From: Candidatus Poribacteria bacterium
GTDB lineage: Bacteria > Poribacteria > WGA-4E > WGA-3G
Assembly (NCBI GenBank): GCA_022821725.1
Contig: JAJEDB010000147.1
Location: 1 to 64,000, forward strand
Direction: 5' to 3'
DNA length: 64,000 nt
Shown: positions 36,100 to 44,002 of the stretch, in pieces
How the letters are laid out: each line of letters starts with the position of its first letter
How positions within the stretch are numbered: the first letter of the stretch is position 1
Notes under the pieces: model-generated
Told to the model about the DNA's origin: nothing
Database searches by the model: none
What the model saw: only the letters and a program-made list of their open reading frames with translations
Made by a program: the position numbers and the translations under genes

Positions 36100-36705
36100 A
36101 TGGGCACCAAAGAACGCAGGGCAAGAGAAAAGGAACAACTGCGACAGCAAATTCTCGTTGCAGCACGTGAGTTGTTTGTCAATGAAGGCTATGAGAACAT
36201 CTCCATGCGGAAGATTGCCAACAAGATTGAATACTCTCCGACAACGATCTATCTCTACTTCAAAGACAAGGCGGATCTTTTAGATTCCGTTTGTCAGGAA
36301 ACACTCCTGAACCTGTTGAACACGCTGGAGCAGCTAAAAAGAGATGAGAGCGATCCGGTTGAAGCACTGAGAAAAAGTGGACGAACCTATGTCGAATTCG
36401 GTCTCAAATATCCGCAGGATTACAAACTCACCTTTGTTATCCGACCCCAGTTCCAGAAAGGATTAGGACTGGAGGAAGGATCCGTTGGTGAAAAGGTGTT
36501 CAATTATTTACGTGAAATGGTTTCTGAGTGCGTCCAGCAGAAGAGATTCCGTCAGATGGATGTCGAAACCACCGGTCAGGTGCTGTGGTCAGCGGTTCAT
36601 GGGGTCACACTGCTCCTGATTGATTTCCCGGACTTCCCTTGGACCGAGAAAGACGAATTGATAGACACAGTAATTCACACGACAATCGAGGGGTTGAAGG
36701 CATAG
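36100..36705 (+). CDS. TetR/AcrR family transcriptional regulator
   Basis: 201 residues. The N-terminal helix-turn-helix is at about 17-62: ILVAARELFVNEGYENISMRKIANKIEYSPTTIYLYFKDKADLL, a textbook TetR DNA-binding domain. The C-terminal half is the helical ligand and dimer domain, with WSAVHGVTLLLIDF near the end matching the 'WHG' type of TetR C-domains. AAGG lies upstream of the ATG. Its promoter is overlapped by a 19-bp palindrome repeated before the two FG-GAP genes, so it very likely represses itself and them. The inducer is unknown. Confidence 0.88.
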   Translation: MGTKERRAREKEQLRQQILVAARELFVNEGYENISMRKIANKIEYSPTTIYLYFKDKADLLDSVCQETLLNLLNTLEQLKRDESDPVEALRKSGRTYVEFGLKYPQDYKLTFVIRPQFQKGLGLEEGSVGEKVFNYLREMVSECVQQKRFRQMDVETTGQVLWSAVHGVTLLLIDFPDFPWTEKDELIDTVIHTTIEGLKA

Positions 36706-36749
36706 GTTTAAAACTGTTTGGCAAAGGGTGCCTATATTTTTTTATCTAT

Positions 36750-36768
36750 AAGTTAACACTGTAAACTT
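36750..36768. promoter_or_regulatory. TetR-type operator, copy 2
   Basis: AAGTTAACACTGTAAACTT, centred on C36759: an almost perfect 19-bp palindrome (arms AAGTTnACA and TGTnAACTT). A TATAAG -10-like box (36747-36752) overlaps it with nearly the same geometry as at copy 1. Confidence 0.75.
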
Positions 36769-36813
36769 ATTTACCCATGTTAATATATCCGCAAACTTGA
36801 AAGGAACATAAAA

Positions 36814-38457
36814 ATGAAAAAGCGAAGCCTATTCTCAATACTAACCCTTGGGGTCCTGCTATCTGGATACCTCGGCCTGTTTGGCGAGGAAGTTGAGCAG
36901 ACACCGCCTGCCTCTGTGGAATTCACTTTCGATCAGTATGAGATCGTTATTGGCTCCACGAAACGCCAGACCGTTCTGATGGGGTTTCTCCTCGGCAGTG
37001 CTATCGCGGAAATTGCCGTGGCGCACATCGACGAAAATGATAATCGGCACTTGCGCATCTACGCGTTTGACGACAACACCTGGGCACCCAAATTCGACAC
37101 AACGCTACGTCCAGAAGTATTGTTTGTCGATGTCGCAAATATCGGTGGTCGTGATCGATTAATCACATATGGAAACGGTCACCTGAGCTGGTTCGATCCA
37201 AACTCACAGACGGAACGCTTGCTGGTGTCGGTTACTTCCAACTTCACGCCACCTCGTAAGGACGAAATTCCCCATGTAGACGTTACTCGAGACGTGAATG
37301 CTGACGGCCGCGATGACTTGGTAGTGCCTGGTTCCGATGGCTTCTATGTGTTCATCCAGATGAGCGACGGCACGTTCGCTGATCCGGTGAAACTCGGTCC
37401 GCTCACTGAGATGGAGAGGATCCTCGGTGCCGACGGATATCGATACGATCCGTGGTCTCAGAGCCGTATCTATGAGATCGACTATGACAGAGATGGACGC
37501 GTCGACCTGGCGTTCTGGAACGAAGACCATTTCGAGGTTCATCTCCAAGACAAGCGCGAGCTGTTTACACCGAAAGCCATAACCTTCACAACCGACGTAA
37601 CGTTTGACTCGGACCGGCTCGCCTCACTGACCACCGGGAACATGACCGGAAAGGTGTTGCACTCGTTGGCAGATCTGAACGGCGACGGTATCGGGGACTT
37701 GGTCGTTTTCAGGCTTTCGGGCAGAAACATCTCCAGTAAGCACTCCGGTTACGAGGTGCATTTCGGCGCGCCGACACCCGATGGCACTACTTTCGCGCGA
37801 AGTGCTGACATCACATTCCGGGCGGACGAGAGAATCCAGCTTGCAATGAACCGGCACGACTTCAATTGTGATGGTCAGGTTGACCTAATGATTACGACCA
37901 TCCATACCGAGCACCTCAACGGAAGCCTCTGGAAGCGCATCAAGGGGTTCATGGGGGATGACATCGGGCTGAGACTGGAGTTCTACCAAATGGAAAAGGG
38001 TCGCTATCCCGACACATCCAACACGACTCGTAGCATCGCGTTGGACGGCGTACCCAGCCATCGCGAACCGGGATGGCTGCCGCTGGGTGTCGTCCTTCGA
38101 GGCGCGACACACGAGAGCCGGAATACTCAAAAAGGTTACCCGCGCGCCTTCAACACAACCTTGCGCATCGGAGATGTGACAGGTGATGGACTCTCGGATC
38201 TGCTTATCTCGGATCATCCCCGTATCATGCTCGTCTTCGTCGGCGTATCGGGACCAGAAATATTCGCTCGGCAGCCTCAGAGGGTGGCAGTTGCGCTTCC
38301 CAACGACGAAGAATACACCCGGCTGGTGGACCTCAACAAGGACGGGGTCCAGGATATCCTCATGCATCATCCATTCACGCTACGGGATGCTCACGGAGCC
38401 CCGAAACTACCTCCGGGAACTGAACCGCATCGTGTGACGATGCTGGTGGCGCGATAG
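36814..38457 (+). CDS. FG-GAP-like repeat exported protein, paralog A
   Basis: 547 residues, of unknown function, with a propeller built from FG-GAP-like blades. The calcium loops are DVNADGRDDLV, DYDRDGRVDLA, DLNGDGIGDLV, DFNCDGQVDLM, DVTGDGLSDLL and DLNKDGVQDIL. The N-terminus is a signal peptide of the same design as paralog B, but the lipobox reads LLSGY: Tyr19 (TAC) replaces the Cys (TGC) kept in paralog B, so it is probably not lipidated. The two proteins align over nearly full length. AAGGAA precedes the ATG. A TetR operator lies at -64 to -46 from the ATG. A surface or secreted location is likely. Confidence 0.8.
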   Translation: MKKRSLFSILTLGVLLSGYLGLFGEEVEQTPPASVEFTFDQYEIVIGSTKRQTVLMGFLLGSAIAEIAVAHIDENDNRHLRIYAFDDNTWAPKFDTTLRPEVLFVDVANIGGRDRLITYGNGHLSWFDPNSQTERLLVSVTSNFTPPRKDEIPHVDVTRDVNADGRDDLVVPGSDGFYVFIQMSDGTFADPVKLGPLTEMERILGADGYRYDPWSQSRIYEIDYDRDGRVDLAFWNEDHFEVHLQDKRELFTPKAITFTTDVTFDSDRLASLTTGNMTGKVLHSLADLNGDGIGDLVVFRLSGRNISSKHSGYEVHFGAPTPDGTTFARSADITFRADERIQLAMNRHDFNCDGQVDLMITTIHTEHLNGSLWKRIKGFMGDDIGLRLEFYQMEKGRYPDTSNTTRSIALDGVPSHREPGWLPLGVVLRGATHESRNTQKGYPRAFNTTLRIGDVTGDGLSDLLISDHPRIMLVFVGVSGPEIFARQPQRVAVALPNDEEYTRLVDLNKDGVQDILMHHPFTLRDAHGAPKLPPGTEPHRVTMLVAR

Positions 38458-38463
38458 ACCCAC

Positions 38464-38498
38464 AGACGAAAAATAATGACACGCTCAATTTTTCGTCT
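38464..38498. repeat. 11-bp inverted repeat containing a copy of a downstream gene's start
   Basis: AGACGAAAAAT (38464-38474) pairs perfectly with ATTTTTCGTCT (38488-38498) around a 13-nt loop. The stretch AATGACACGCTCAATTTTT (38475-38493) is identical to the start of the barrel-like gene at 40259-40277. It may act as a terminator-like hairpin after paralog A. Confidence 0.6.
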
Positions 38499-38500
38499 AT

Positions 38501-38519
38501 AAGTTAACACTGTAAATTT
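38501..38519. promoter_or_regulatory. TetR-type operator, copy 3
   Basis: AAGTTAACACTGTAAATTT, centred on C38510. The surrounding 40-45 nt (TCTATAAG before, TTATTTA and ATGTTAATA after) also match copy 2, so the whole promoter block was duplicated. Confidence 0.72.
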
Positions 38520-38558
38520 ATTTATCTATGTTAATAAGAAAGTCGAGAGGAGGATCAA

Positions 38559-40241
38559 ATGAAAAAGCGAAACCCATCCCATAAACTCTTTTTTATCGCA
38601 AAACCGAGATCGGCAGCTAAACACACAAGGTATCCGCAACGGAGCCTATGCTTCGTGCTGGTTTTTGGCATATTGCTATCGGGATGCTCAGGTCTACTGG
38701 GTAAAAAGGACATCACGATGGTGCCTGCTCCTGTGGAAATTACTTTCGACCAGTATGAGGTCGTCACTGGTTTTATAAAGCATCAAACCGTTGTGATCGG
38801 ATTTTTCCTCGGCGGCTCCATCGCGGAACTTGCTGTGATTAGCGTCGATGAGAACAGGGATCGGCACTTGGGGATCTATGCGTTCGGCGATGTTACCTGG
38901 GCACCAAGACTTGACATGCCGCTGCGTTCTCAAGTGCTGTTCATTGATGTCGCGAATATCGGTGGACGCGATCGCTTAATAACGTACGAACGAGGGCGCC
39001 TGAACTGGATAGATCCCGAATCGAGAACGGAACATGTCCTTGTTGAAGTCACTACGAACTACAACGCAGCAGGCGATCGGGGTATCCCGCATGTCGACAT
39101 CACTCGGGACGTAAACAGTGATGGTCTCGACGACTTGGTAGTGCCGGATCTGGATGGTTTCTGGATAGCGATGCAAGTGAACAACGGCTCATTCACCGAT
39201 CCCATAAAACTCGGACCGTCCGAACCCTTTCTCGACGAGATTGCCTTGGACAATACACACAGTTACCGCGAGGTCGGAATAACTGCCTTGACTGTTCCGT
39301 GGTATCTCAGCCGTGTTCATCAAATGGACTATGACCAGGATGGACGCAGCGATCTTGTGTTCTGGAACGAAGACCATTTCGAGGTTTATTACCAAGATGC
39401 TAATGGAATGTTTTCCACAGTGGCAGACACTTTCACTGTTGACTTCCCATTTGACACTGATGGGATCTACTCGATCGCCTTCGGATTCAGCGGCGAGCGC
39501 GCGTTTTCGCTCGTCTTTGGATTCAGAGAGAGCACGACTCTAAGGGTGTTGCACTCGTTCCGCGACATGAATGACGACGGTGTCGCCGACATGGTCATCC
39601 TCTCATTGGAAGGCCGGAGTCTACTGAGCCAGCGCAGCCTATACGAGGTGCATTCCGGCACGCCAACGTCCGACGGCATCTTGTTCACACCAGAGGTTAG
39701 CACAGCGATCCAACCGCAAGGAAAAGCGGGGGGATTGCTGCACTCTGGATATTCGTCCGTGTGGTTGCAAGATTTTGATGGAGATGGCCAAATCGACATG
39801 ATGTTCAGAGACGTGAATATTGGTGTTGCGGGGATGATGCGTGCGCTCCTCGGCAATTCCGTTATGATGGATGTTGAGTTCTATCGACTCGACAACGGTA
39901 TATACCTTGACAAGCCGACTACCACGCATAAAATCAGACCTGATATCAATCCATTTGACAAACAAAACATATTTTTCTCTCCGGTCCTCATGGGAGATGT
40001 GAATGGAGACAGACGCTTGGATCTGCTGGTCGGGAAGAGCCGAGATGAACTGCAAGTCTTTATCGGTGTCCCGGGACCAGAACTGTTAGCACGGCAGCCC
40101 AAAAAGATCGCGGTCACTTTGCCTATGGACGAACGGAATACCCGATTGGTAGACCTCAATAAGGACAGTAAACAAGACATCCTCATGTATCATCCGTCTA
40201 CTACTGATGCACACCGAGTGACACTATTGATCGCTCAATAA
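38559..40241 (+). CDS. FG-GAP-like repeat lipoprotein, paralog B
   Basis: 560 residues, paralog of the gene before it. It has a long basic n-region, then FGILLSGCSG with lipobox Cys43, so it is a predicted lipoprotein. The repeats carry loops DVNSDGLDDLV, DYDQDGRSDLV, DMNDDGVADMV, DFDGDGQIDMM, DVNGDRRLDLL and DLNKDSKQDIL. Conserved blocks shared with paralog A include ANIGGRDRLITY, FWNEDHFEV and GPELLARQPKK. GAGAGGAGG precedes the ATG. The barrel-like gene follows after 18 nt, in the same TetR-controlled unit. Function unknown. Confidence 0.82.
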   Translation: MKKRNPSHKLFFIAKPRSAAKHTRYPQRSLCFVLVFGILLSGCSGLLGKKDITMVPAPVEITFDQYEVVTGFIKHQTVVIGFFLGGSIAELAVISVDENRDRHLGIYAFGDVTWAPRLDMPLRSQVLFIDVANIGGRDRLITYERGRLNWIDPESRTEHVLVEVTTNYNAAGDRGIPHVDITRDVNSDGLDDLVVPDLDGFWIAMQVNNGSFTDPIKLGPSEPFLDEIALDNTHSYREVGITALTVPWYLSRVHQMDYDQDGRSDLVFWNEDHFEVYYQDANGMFSTVADTFTVDFPFDTDGIYSIAFGFSGERAFSLVFGFRESTTLRVLHSFRDMNDDGVADMVILSLEGRSLLSQRSLYEVHSGTPTSDGILFTPEVSTAIQPQGKAGGLLHSGYSSVWLQDFDGDGQIDMMFRDVNIGVAGMMRALLGNSVMMDVEFYRLDNGIYLDKPTTTHKIRPDINPFDKQNIFFSPVLMGDVNGDRRLDLLVGKSRDELQVFIGVPGPELLARQPKKIAVTLPMDERNTRLVDLNKDSKQDILMYHPSTTDAHRVTLLIAQ

Positions 40242-40259
40242 ACAAAAAGGAGAAAGACA

Positions 40260-40811
40260 ATGACACGCTCAATTTTTTGCACAATTTGTATCCTTATCGG
40301 ATTACCCCTCAGTTTCTCGGTTCAGGCGCATGCCGCTGATCCTAACAAAAATAGTGTAAGGCAAGACAAATTCCTCACGGATGACTCGGAATTTGGTATC
40401 GGACTTCAGGGAGCCACCTCTGAATTTGGAGGAATTAGTGTTCGCTATACCGGGCTTGCACCCGTATATCTTCAAACCGTTGGACGTTTTATTCTCAACG
40501 ACCAGAATAGCGATCACATGTTAGGGGGCGGCGTTTCCTACGCTATATTTGAGCACCACGGTAGGTGGCATACATCACGCCTCTATTTCACCTTAGAAGG
40601 GGGCTGGCGATACAATAAAGAACGGGAACTCCTTACCACTACATTAGGCGGCGGACTCGCTTTTGGGGGCGAGCTTGTGTTCTCACTCGGCGGCATCCCG
40701 CTCGGTTTGAATGTAGCTGTTGGTCAAGGATTTGGGAGAGAAACATCCGACTCGCAATCCAAAGGTATCGCTGGTGTTTACGTAGGAATGGGTATACATG
40801 CCTATTTTTAG
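40260..40811 (+). CDS. small outer-membrane barrel-like protein
   Basis: 183 residues. A signal peptide ends AHAA (about 25). The mature part is rich in Gly and in alternating amphipathic strands (FGIGLQGATSEFGGISVRYTG, TSRLYFTLEGGWRYNK, TTLGGGLAFGGELVFSL) and ends in Phe (GMGIHAYF), as in eight-stranded OmpA/OmpW-like barrels. Not assigned to a named family. AAGGAG lies before the ATG. It is transcribed with paralog B and followed by a strong terminator, so it ends the TetR-controlled transcript. It may display or anchor the FG-GAP lipoprotein (inference from adjacency). Confidence 0.65.
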   Translation: MTRSIFCTICILIGLPLSFSVQAHAADPNKNSVRQDKFLTDDSEFGIGLQGATSEFGGISVRYTGLAPVYLQTVGRFILNDQNSDHMLGGGVSYAIFEHHGRWHTSRLYFTLEGGWRYNKERELLTTTLGGGLAFGGELVFSLGGIPLGLNVAVGQGFGRETSDSQSKGIAGVYVGMGIHAYF

Positions 40812-40845
40812 TAGAGTCATTCGATTTTCTTCACTCAGACCCGGT

Positions 40846-40869
40846 AGGAGCGGTTTCCTAACCGCTCCT
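40846..40869 (+). terminator. intrinsic terminator
   Basis: AGGAGCGGTT (40846-40855), loop TCCT, AACCGCTCCT (40860-40869): a perfect 10-bp GC-rich stem, followed shortly by TTTTTC and TATTTTTATT. It ends the FG-GAP/barrel transcript. Confidence 0.8.
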
Positions 40870-40959
40870 GCTCCTTTTTCTATTTTTATTTATCCCTCTG
40901 AATCCTCCTGATCAGGTGGACTCCAAAGGGAAATGCGTAAGCTCTCAGGTAAAAAACAT

Positions 40960-41850
40960 TCAATCCGATTTACGATGCGCTGCACTCCACTCTTCCCACG
41001 TCGGTTTATGACCTTCAGTAAGCACGACAAGCGGCACCCTATTCCCCCGCAAAGCTTTCGTTTTCACGAATTCGGCGGCTTCGCGCGCTTCGGCAGTCAA
41101 ATCTGCTCGTTCAGGCGTGGGAAAGTAACGGAAGTCGATACTCCACCGGGATTTCCGCGTTGTGTTCACTTTGCTGGTATGGACGCAAAGGTTCGACATG
41201 AACAACGCACCACCAGGCTTCAGGGGAACCGGGACTGGTGTGCCACGCGCCTCGACATCTTCCTCCATCCGGACGTTTGAATCTGTGCCGCGCGCACCGT
41301 CCAACAAACCCCAACGGTGGCTCCCGGGAATCACCCAGCAACACCCATTCTCAACCGTCGCTTCCACCAACGGCACCCACACCGTGACCATGTGAAGACC
41401 CCCTGTGTGCTGCTCCTTTTTTCCGATAGTCGACTGGTCCAAATACTGGCTGTCTTGGTGCCACGGGAATGAGGTAATCACGCTTCCGGGGAGTTTCGTC
41501 CGTAATGCCGGTGTGCCGATATTTGAAACTTCAGGCCCTAAAAGCAGGCGAAGCACATCAAGAACACCGGGGAGGTTGTAAAGATCGTAAAACTCACGTC
41601 CATACATACCAAAACTCCAATTGCGAGGTAATATATCCAACTCTTCACAGATTGCCGCATACCGCCGCTCGAAGGATTCGTCCTCATAGCGCGACGATAG
41701 TTTGCCTTCACTATATAACTCGTGGCTATACGCAGCAACTTTCGCCTTAATGAAATCTCGAATAGGCTCTAAATCCCGATTGTCAATAAAGTCTCTGACG
41801 ACAACGTAACCATCACGTTCATAAGCGGTTTTGATTTCTTGATCTGTCAT
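40960..41850 (-). CDS. phytanoyl-CoA dioxygenase (PhyH) family protein
   Basis: 296 residues. Iron ligands are H131 and D133 in FPWHQDSQYLD and H224 in LCVHTSKVN, and R235 in KSRWSIDF should bind 2-oxoglutarate. The N-terminal helix TAYERDGYVVVRDFI is typical of PhyH enzymes. AAGGAG lies 9 nt before the ATG on the minus strand. It stands alone, divergent from the peptidase E gene across 170 nt. The substrate is unknown. Confidence 0.9.
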   Translation of the reverse strand: MTDQEIKTAYERDGYVVVRDFIDNRDLEPIRDFIKAKVAAYSHELYSEGKLSSRYEDESFERRYAAICEELDILPRNWSFGMYGREFYDLYNLPGVLDVLRLLLGPEVSNIGTPALRTKLPGSVITSFPWHQDSQYLDQSTIGKKEQHTGGLHMVTVWVPLVEATVENGCCWVIPGSHRWGLLDGARGTDSNVRMEEDVEARGTPVPVPLKPGGALFMSNLCVHTSKVNTTRKSRWSIDFRYFPTPERADLTAEAREAAEFVKTKALRGNRVPLVVLTEGHKPTWEEWSAAHRKSD

Positions 41851-42020
41851 TGACGCATCTCCTTTGGGGAAGTCACGCGATCACGATCATCGTGATGACC
41901 TGCTTCCGCCCGTCGCTGTTGCACAATCTCAAAAGATATGTTATCATGAATGCTGGGCAAACGCAATATAATTGAACTTTCCTGACCAATACATGTAGCA
42001 ACTGTTTTGAGGATCATTTA

Positions 42021-42770
42021 ATGAACACAACACGGAAGATTGTCGCAATCGGGGGTGGAGAGCTTAAATTTCTGGAAACCGCCGACATCGACAAACGCAT
42101 CATCGAGTTGACTGGCAAAACACGACCAAAGGCGCTCTTTATTCCAACCGCCAGTGGCGACGCTGCTGGATACATAGATACCTTTGAGGCGTGTTACGGC
42201 AAGCATTTTGGGTGTCAAACGCGGACCCTCAACCTGATTCAAAGTCCGCCAACGTTTGAGAAAATGTCAGCATTGGTATTGGAGTCAGACCTGATTTACG
42301 TCGGTGGTGGAAATACCTACGGGATGATGAAAACATGGCGGCGGTTGGGATTGAACACTGTGTTAGCAGAGGCAGCGTCTCGGGGTATTGTCCTATCGGG
42401 TCTCAGTGCAGGCGCGATTTGCTGGTTCAAATACGGTTGCAGTGATTCCCGTTCCTTCTCCAGCAATGTCGCGTGGGACTATATCCGTGTGAGCGGATTG
42501 GGATTCATCAACGCTGTATATTGTCCGCATTACCACTTCGAGAAGCGGGAGGATGCCTTCTCAAAGATGATTGAAAAACGGGGTGGTATCGGAATTGCCT
42601 GTGACAATAATGCCGCGATTGAGATTGTTGGAAACGATTACCGTGTACTTGCCTCGGCTCCGAATGCAAAGGCATATAAACTCTTCAAACGGAACGGGCG
42701 CGCTATCGTTTCGGAGTTACCTCAAGAGAATGAATACACCCCTTTGGACGATCTTTTGAAACGGAAATAA
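42021..42770 (+). CDS. peptidase E-like serine hydrolase (family S51)
   Basis: 249 residues of the dipeptidase E/cyanophycinase-like family, with a class I glutamine-amidotransferase-like fold. GIVLSGLSAGAICW holds nucleophile Ser129 in the elbow. VYCPHYHFE holds H170, and LIYVGGGNTYGM (92-103) is the conserved Gly-rich loop. There is no signal peptide, so it is cytoplasmic. Family members cleave Asp-X dipeptides or beta-aspartyl bonds; which of these is not clear. GAGGA lies upstream. The enolase-superfamily gene follows after 69 nt. Confidence 0.85.
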   Translation: MNTTRKIVAIGGGELKFLETADIDKRIIELTGKTRPKALFIPTASGDAAGYIDTFEACYGKHFGCQTRTLNLIQSPPTFEKMSALVLESDLIYVGGGNTYGMMKTWRRLGLNTVLAEAASRGIVLSGLSAGAICWFKYGCSDSRSFSSNVAWDYIRVSGLGFINAVYCPHYHFEKREDAFSKMIEKRGGIGIACDNNAAIEIVGNDYRVLASAPNAKAYKLFKRNGRAIVSELPQENEYTPLDDLLKRK

Positions 42771-42839
42771 TATCAAATTCTTAGGATTGTAACACCGATC
42801 GACCTTTTTTAGCCGATTCTACACACGAAAGGAACAGAT

Positions 42840-43973
42840 ATGAAAATTATCGATATAAAAGCGATGACCCTCAACGGATATAAACAGTGGAACTACGTCC
42901 AGATTGAAACCGATGAGGGATTGACAGGGATAGGCGAAGCGCATCCCGGGGCAGGGGTCGCTGAAATTATCCTACAATTCAAGAAGACACTCGTCGGTGC
43001 GGATCCCAGAAATATAGAACCCCTCTATCACCGAATGATTGGCGCGGCGAGCAATCGATACGCGATGGGTTTATCGGCTATCGGTGGGATCGAAACGGCA
43101 CTGTGGGATCTGCTTGGAAAAAGCCTCGGAGTGCCGGTCTATCGACTGTTAGGTGGAAAGTATCGGGAGCGTATCCGACTCTATGCGGATGTTGGACACG
43201 GAAAAGGGAATACCCCGGAAGGCTGGGCGCAGCGAGCCAAAGAAGGCGTTGCGGACGGCTACCAAGCGATCAAGTTCGACATTGATAACTCTGCAAACGA
43301 ACTCAAGCAGGATGCAGTGAATCGGGAACTCAGTACAGCGGAATTACAGAAAATGACGTCGTTGGTCGCCGCTGCGCGAGAAGCCGCTGGCGATGGAATT
43401 GACATCAGTATTGATTGTCACAGTCTCTTCAGTACCCATTCAGCGATGAAGCTCGCTGAACGCTTAGAACCGTTCGATTTGATGTTCTTGGAAGATCCAG
43501 TGCCGAATGATAACGTCGACGCAATGGCGAAGGTTAGTGCGGCAACCTCTATTCCAATTTGCACCGGTGAGTTCTTGTTCCGACGCGACGGCTTCCGAGA
43601 GTTGATCCAGACCCAAGCGTGTGATATGCTGCATGTCGATGTGTCTGGAACAGGCGGGATACTCGAAGCGAAGAAGATTGCAGATCTGGCAGACCTCTAT
43701 TATATCCCATTTGCTGCACATAACATCACATCGCCAATCGGGATGACAGCGACAGCACATGTCTGTGCAGCGGTGCGGAATTTCATCGTTATGGAACTCC
43801 CATATCACGCCGATCAGGTTGAGTGGCGATGGGATCTCGCAATTTCCAATGGACCGCTCATGCAGGATAGCGTGTTCGTAGTGCCAGAGCAGCCGGGACT
43901 CGGTGTTGAAATCAATGGAGCCGTTGCCAGAGAACATCTCATGCCTGGGTCTGACCATTTTGGGATCGACTAA
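42840..43973 (+). CDS. mandelate racemase/muconate lactonizing-type enzyme (enolase superfamily)
   Basis: 377 residues. The N-terminal capping domain (1-125) is followed by a TIM barrel. Metal ligands are readable as D192 (DISIDCHS), E218 (FLEDPVP) and E244 (CTGEFLF). H294 (AAHNITSPIG) is placed as the general acid/base of the mandelate-racemase subgroup, and the KxD at K145 lies on strand 2. Such enzymes abstract an alpha-proton from a carboxylate, often dehydrating sugar acids such as galactonate or gluconate. The exact substrate is not readable. AAGGAA precedes the ATG. It is convergent with the membrane protein gene. Confidence 0.88.
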   Translation: MKIIDIKAMTLNGYKQWNYVQIETDEGLTGIGEAHPGAGVAEIILQFKKTLVGADPRNIEPLYHRMIGAASNRYAMGLSAIGGIETALWDLLGKSLGVPVYRLLGGKYRERIRLYADVGHGKGNTPEGWAQRAKEGVADGYQAIKFDIDNSANELKQDAVNRELSTAELQKMTSLVAAAREAAGDGIDISIDCHSLFSTHSAMKLAERLEPFDLMFLEDPVPNDNVDAMAKVSAATSIPICTGEFLFRRDGFRELIQTQACDMLHVDVSGTGGILEAKKIADLADLYYIPFAAHNITSPIGMTATAHVCAAVRNFIVMELPYHADQVEWRWDLAISNGPLMQDSVFVVPEQPGLGVEINGAVAREHLMPGSDHFGID

Positions 43974-44002
43974 ATTAGCGTTCAAGAAATAAGTAGGAAC
44001 GA

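Noticed and set aside
37885-38370. 161-codon frame antisense to FG-GAP paralog A
   Set aside because: No homology signs or start signals, and the sense strand carries clear FG-GAP repeats.
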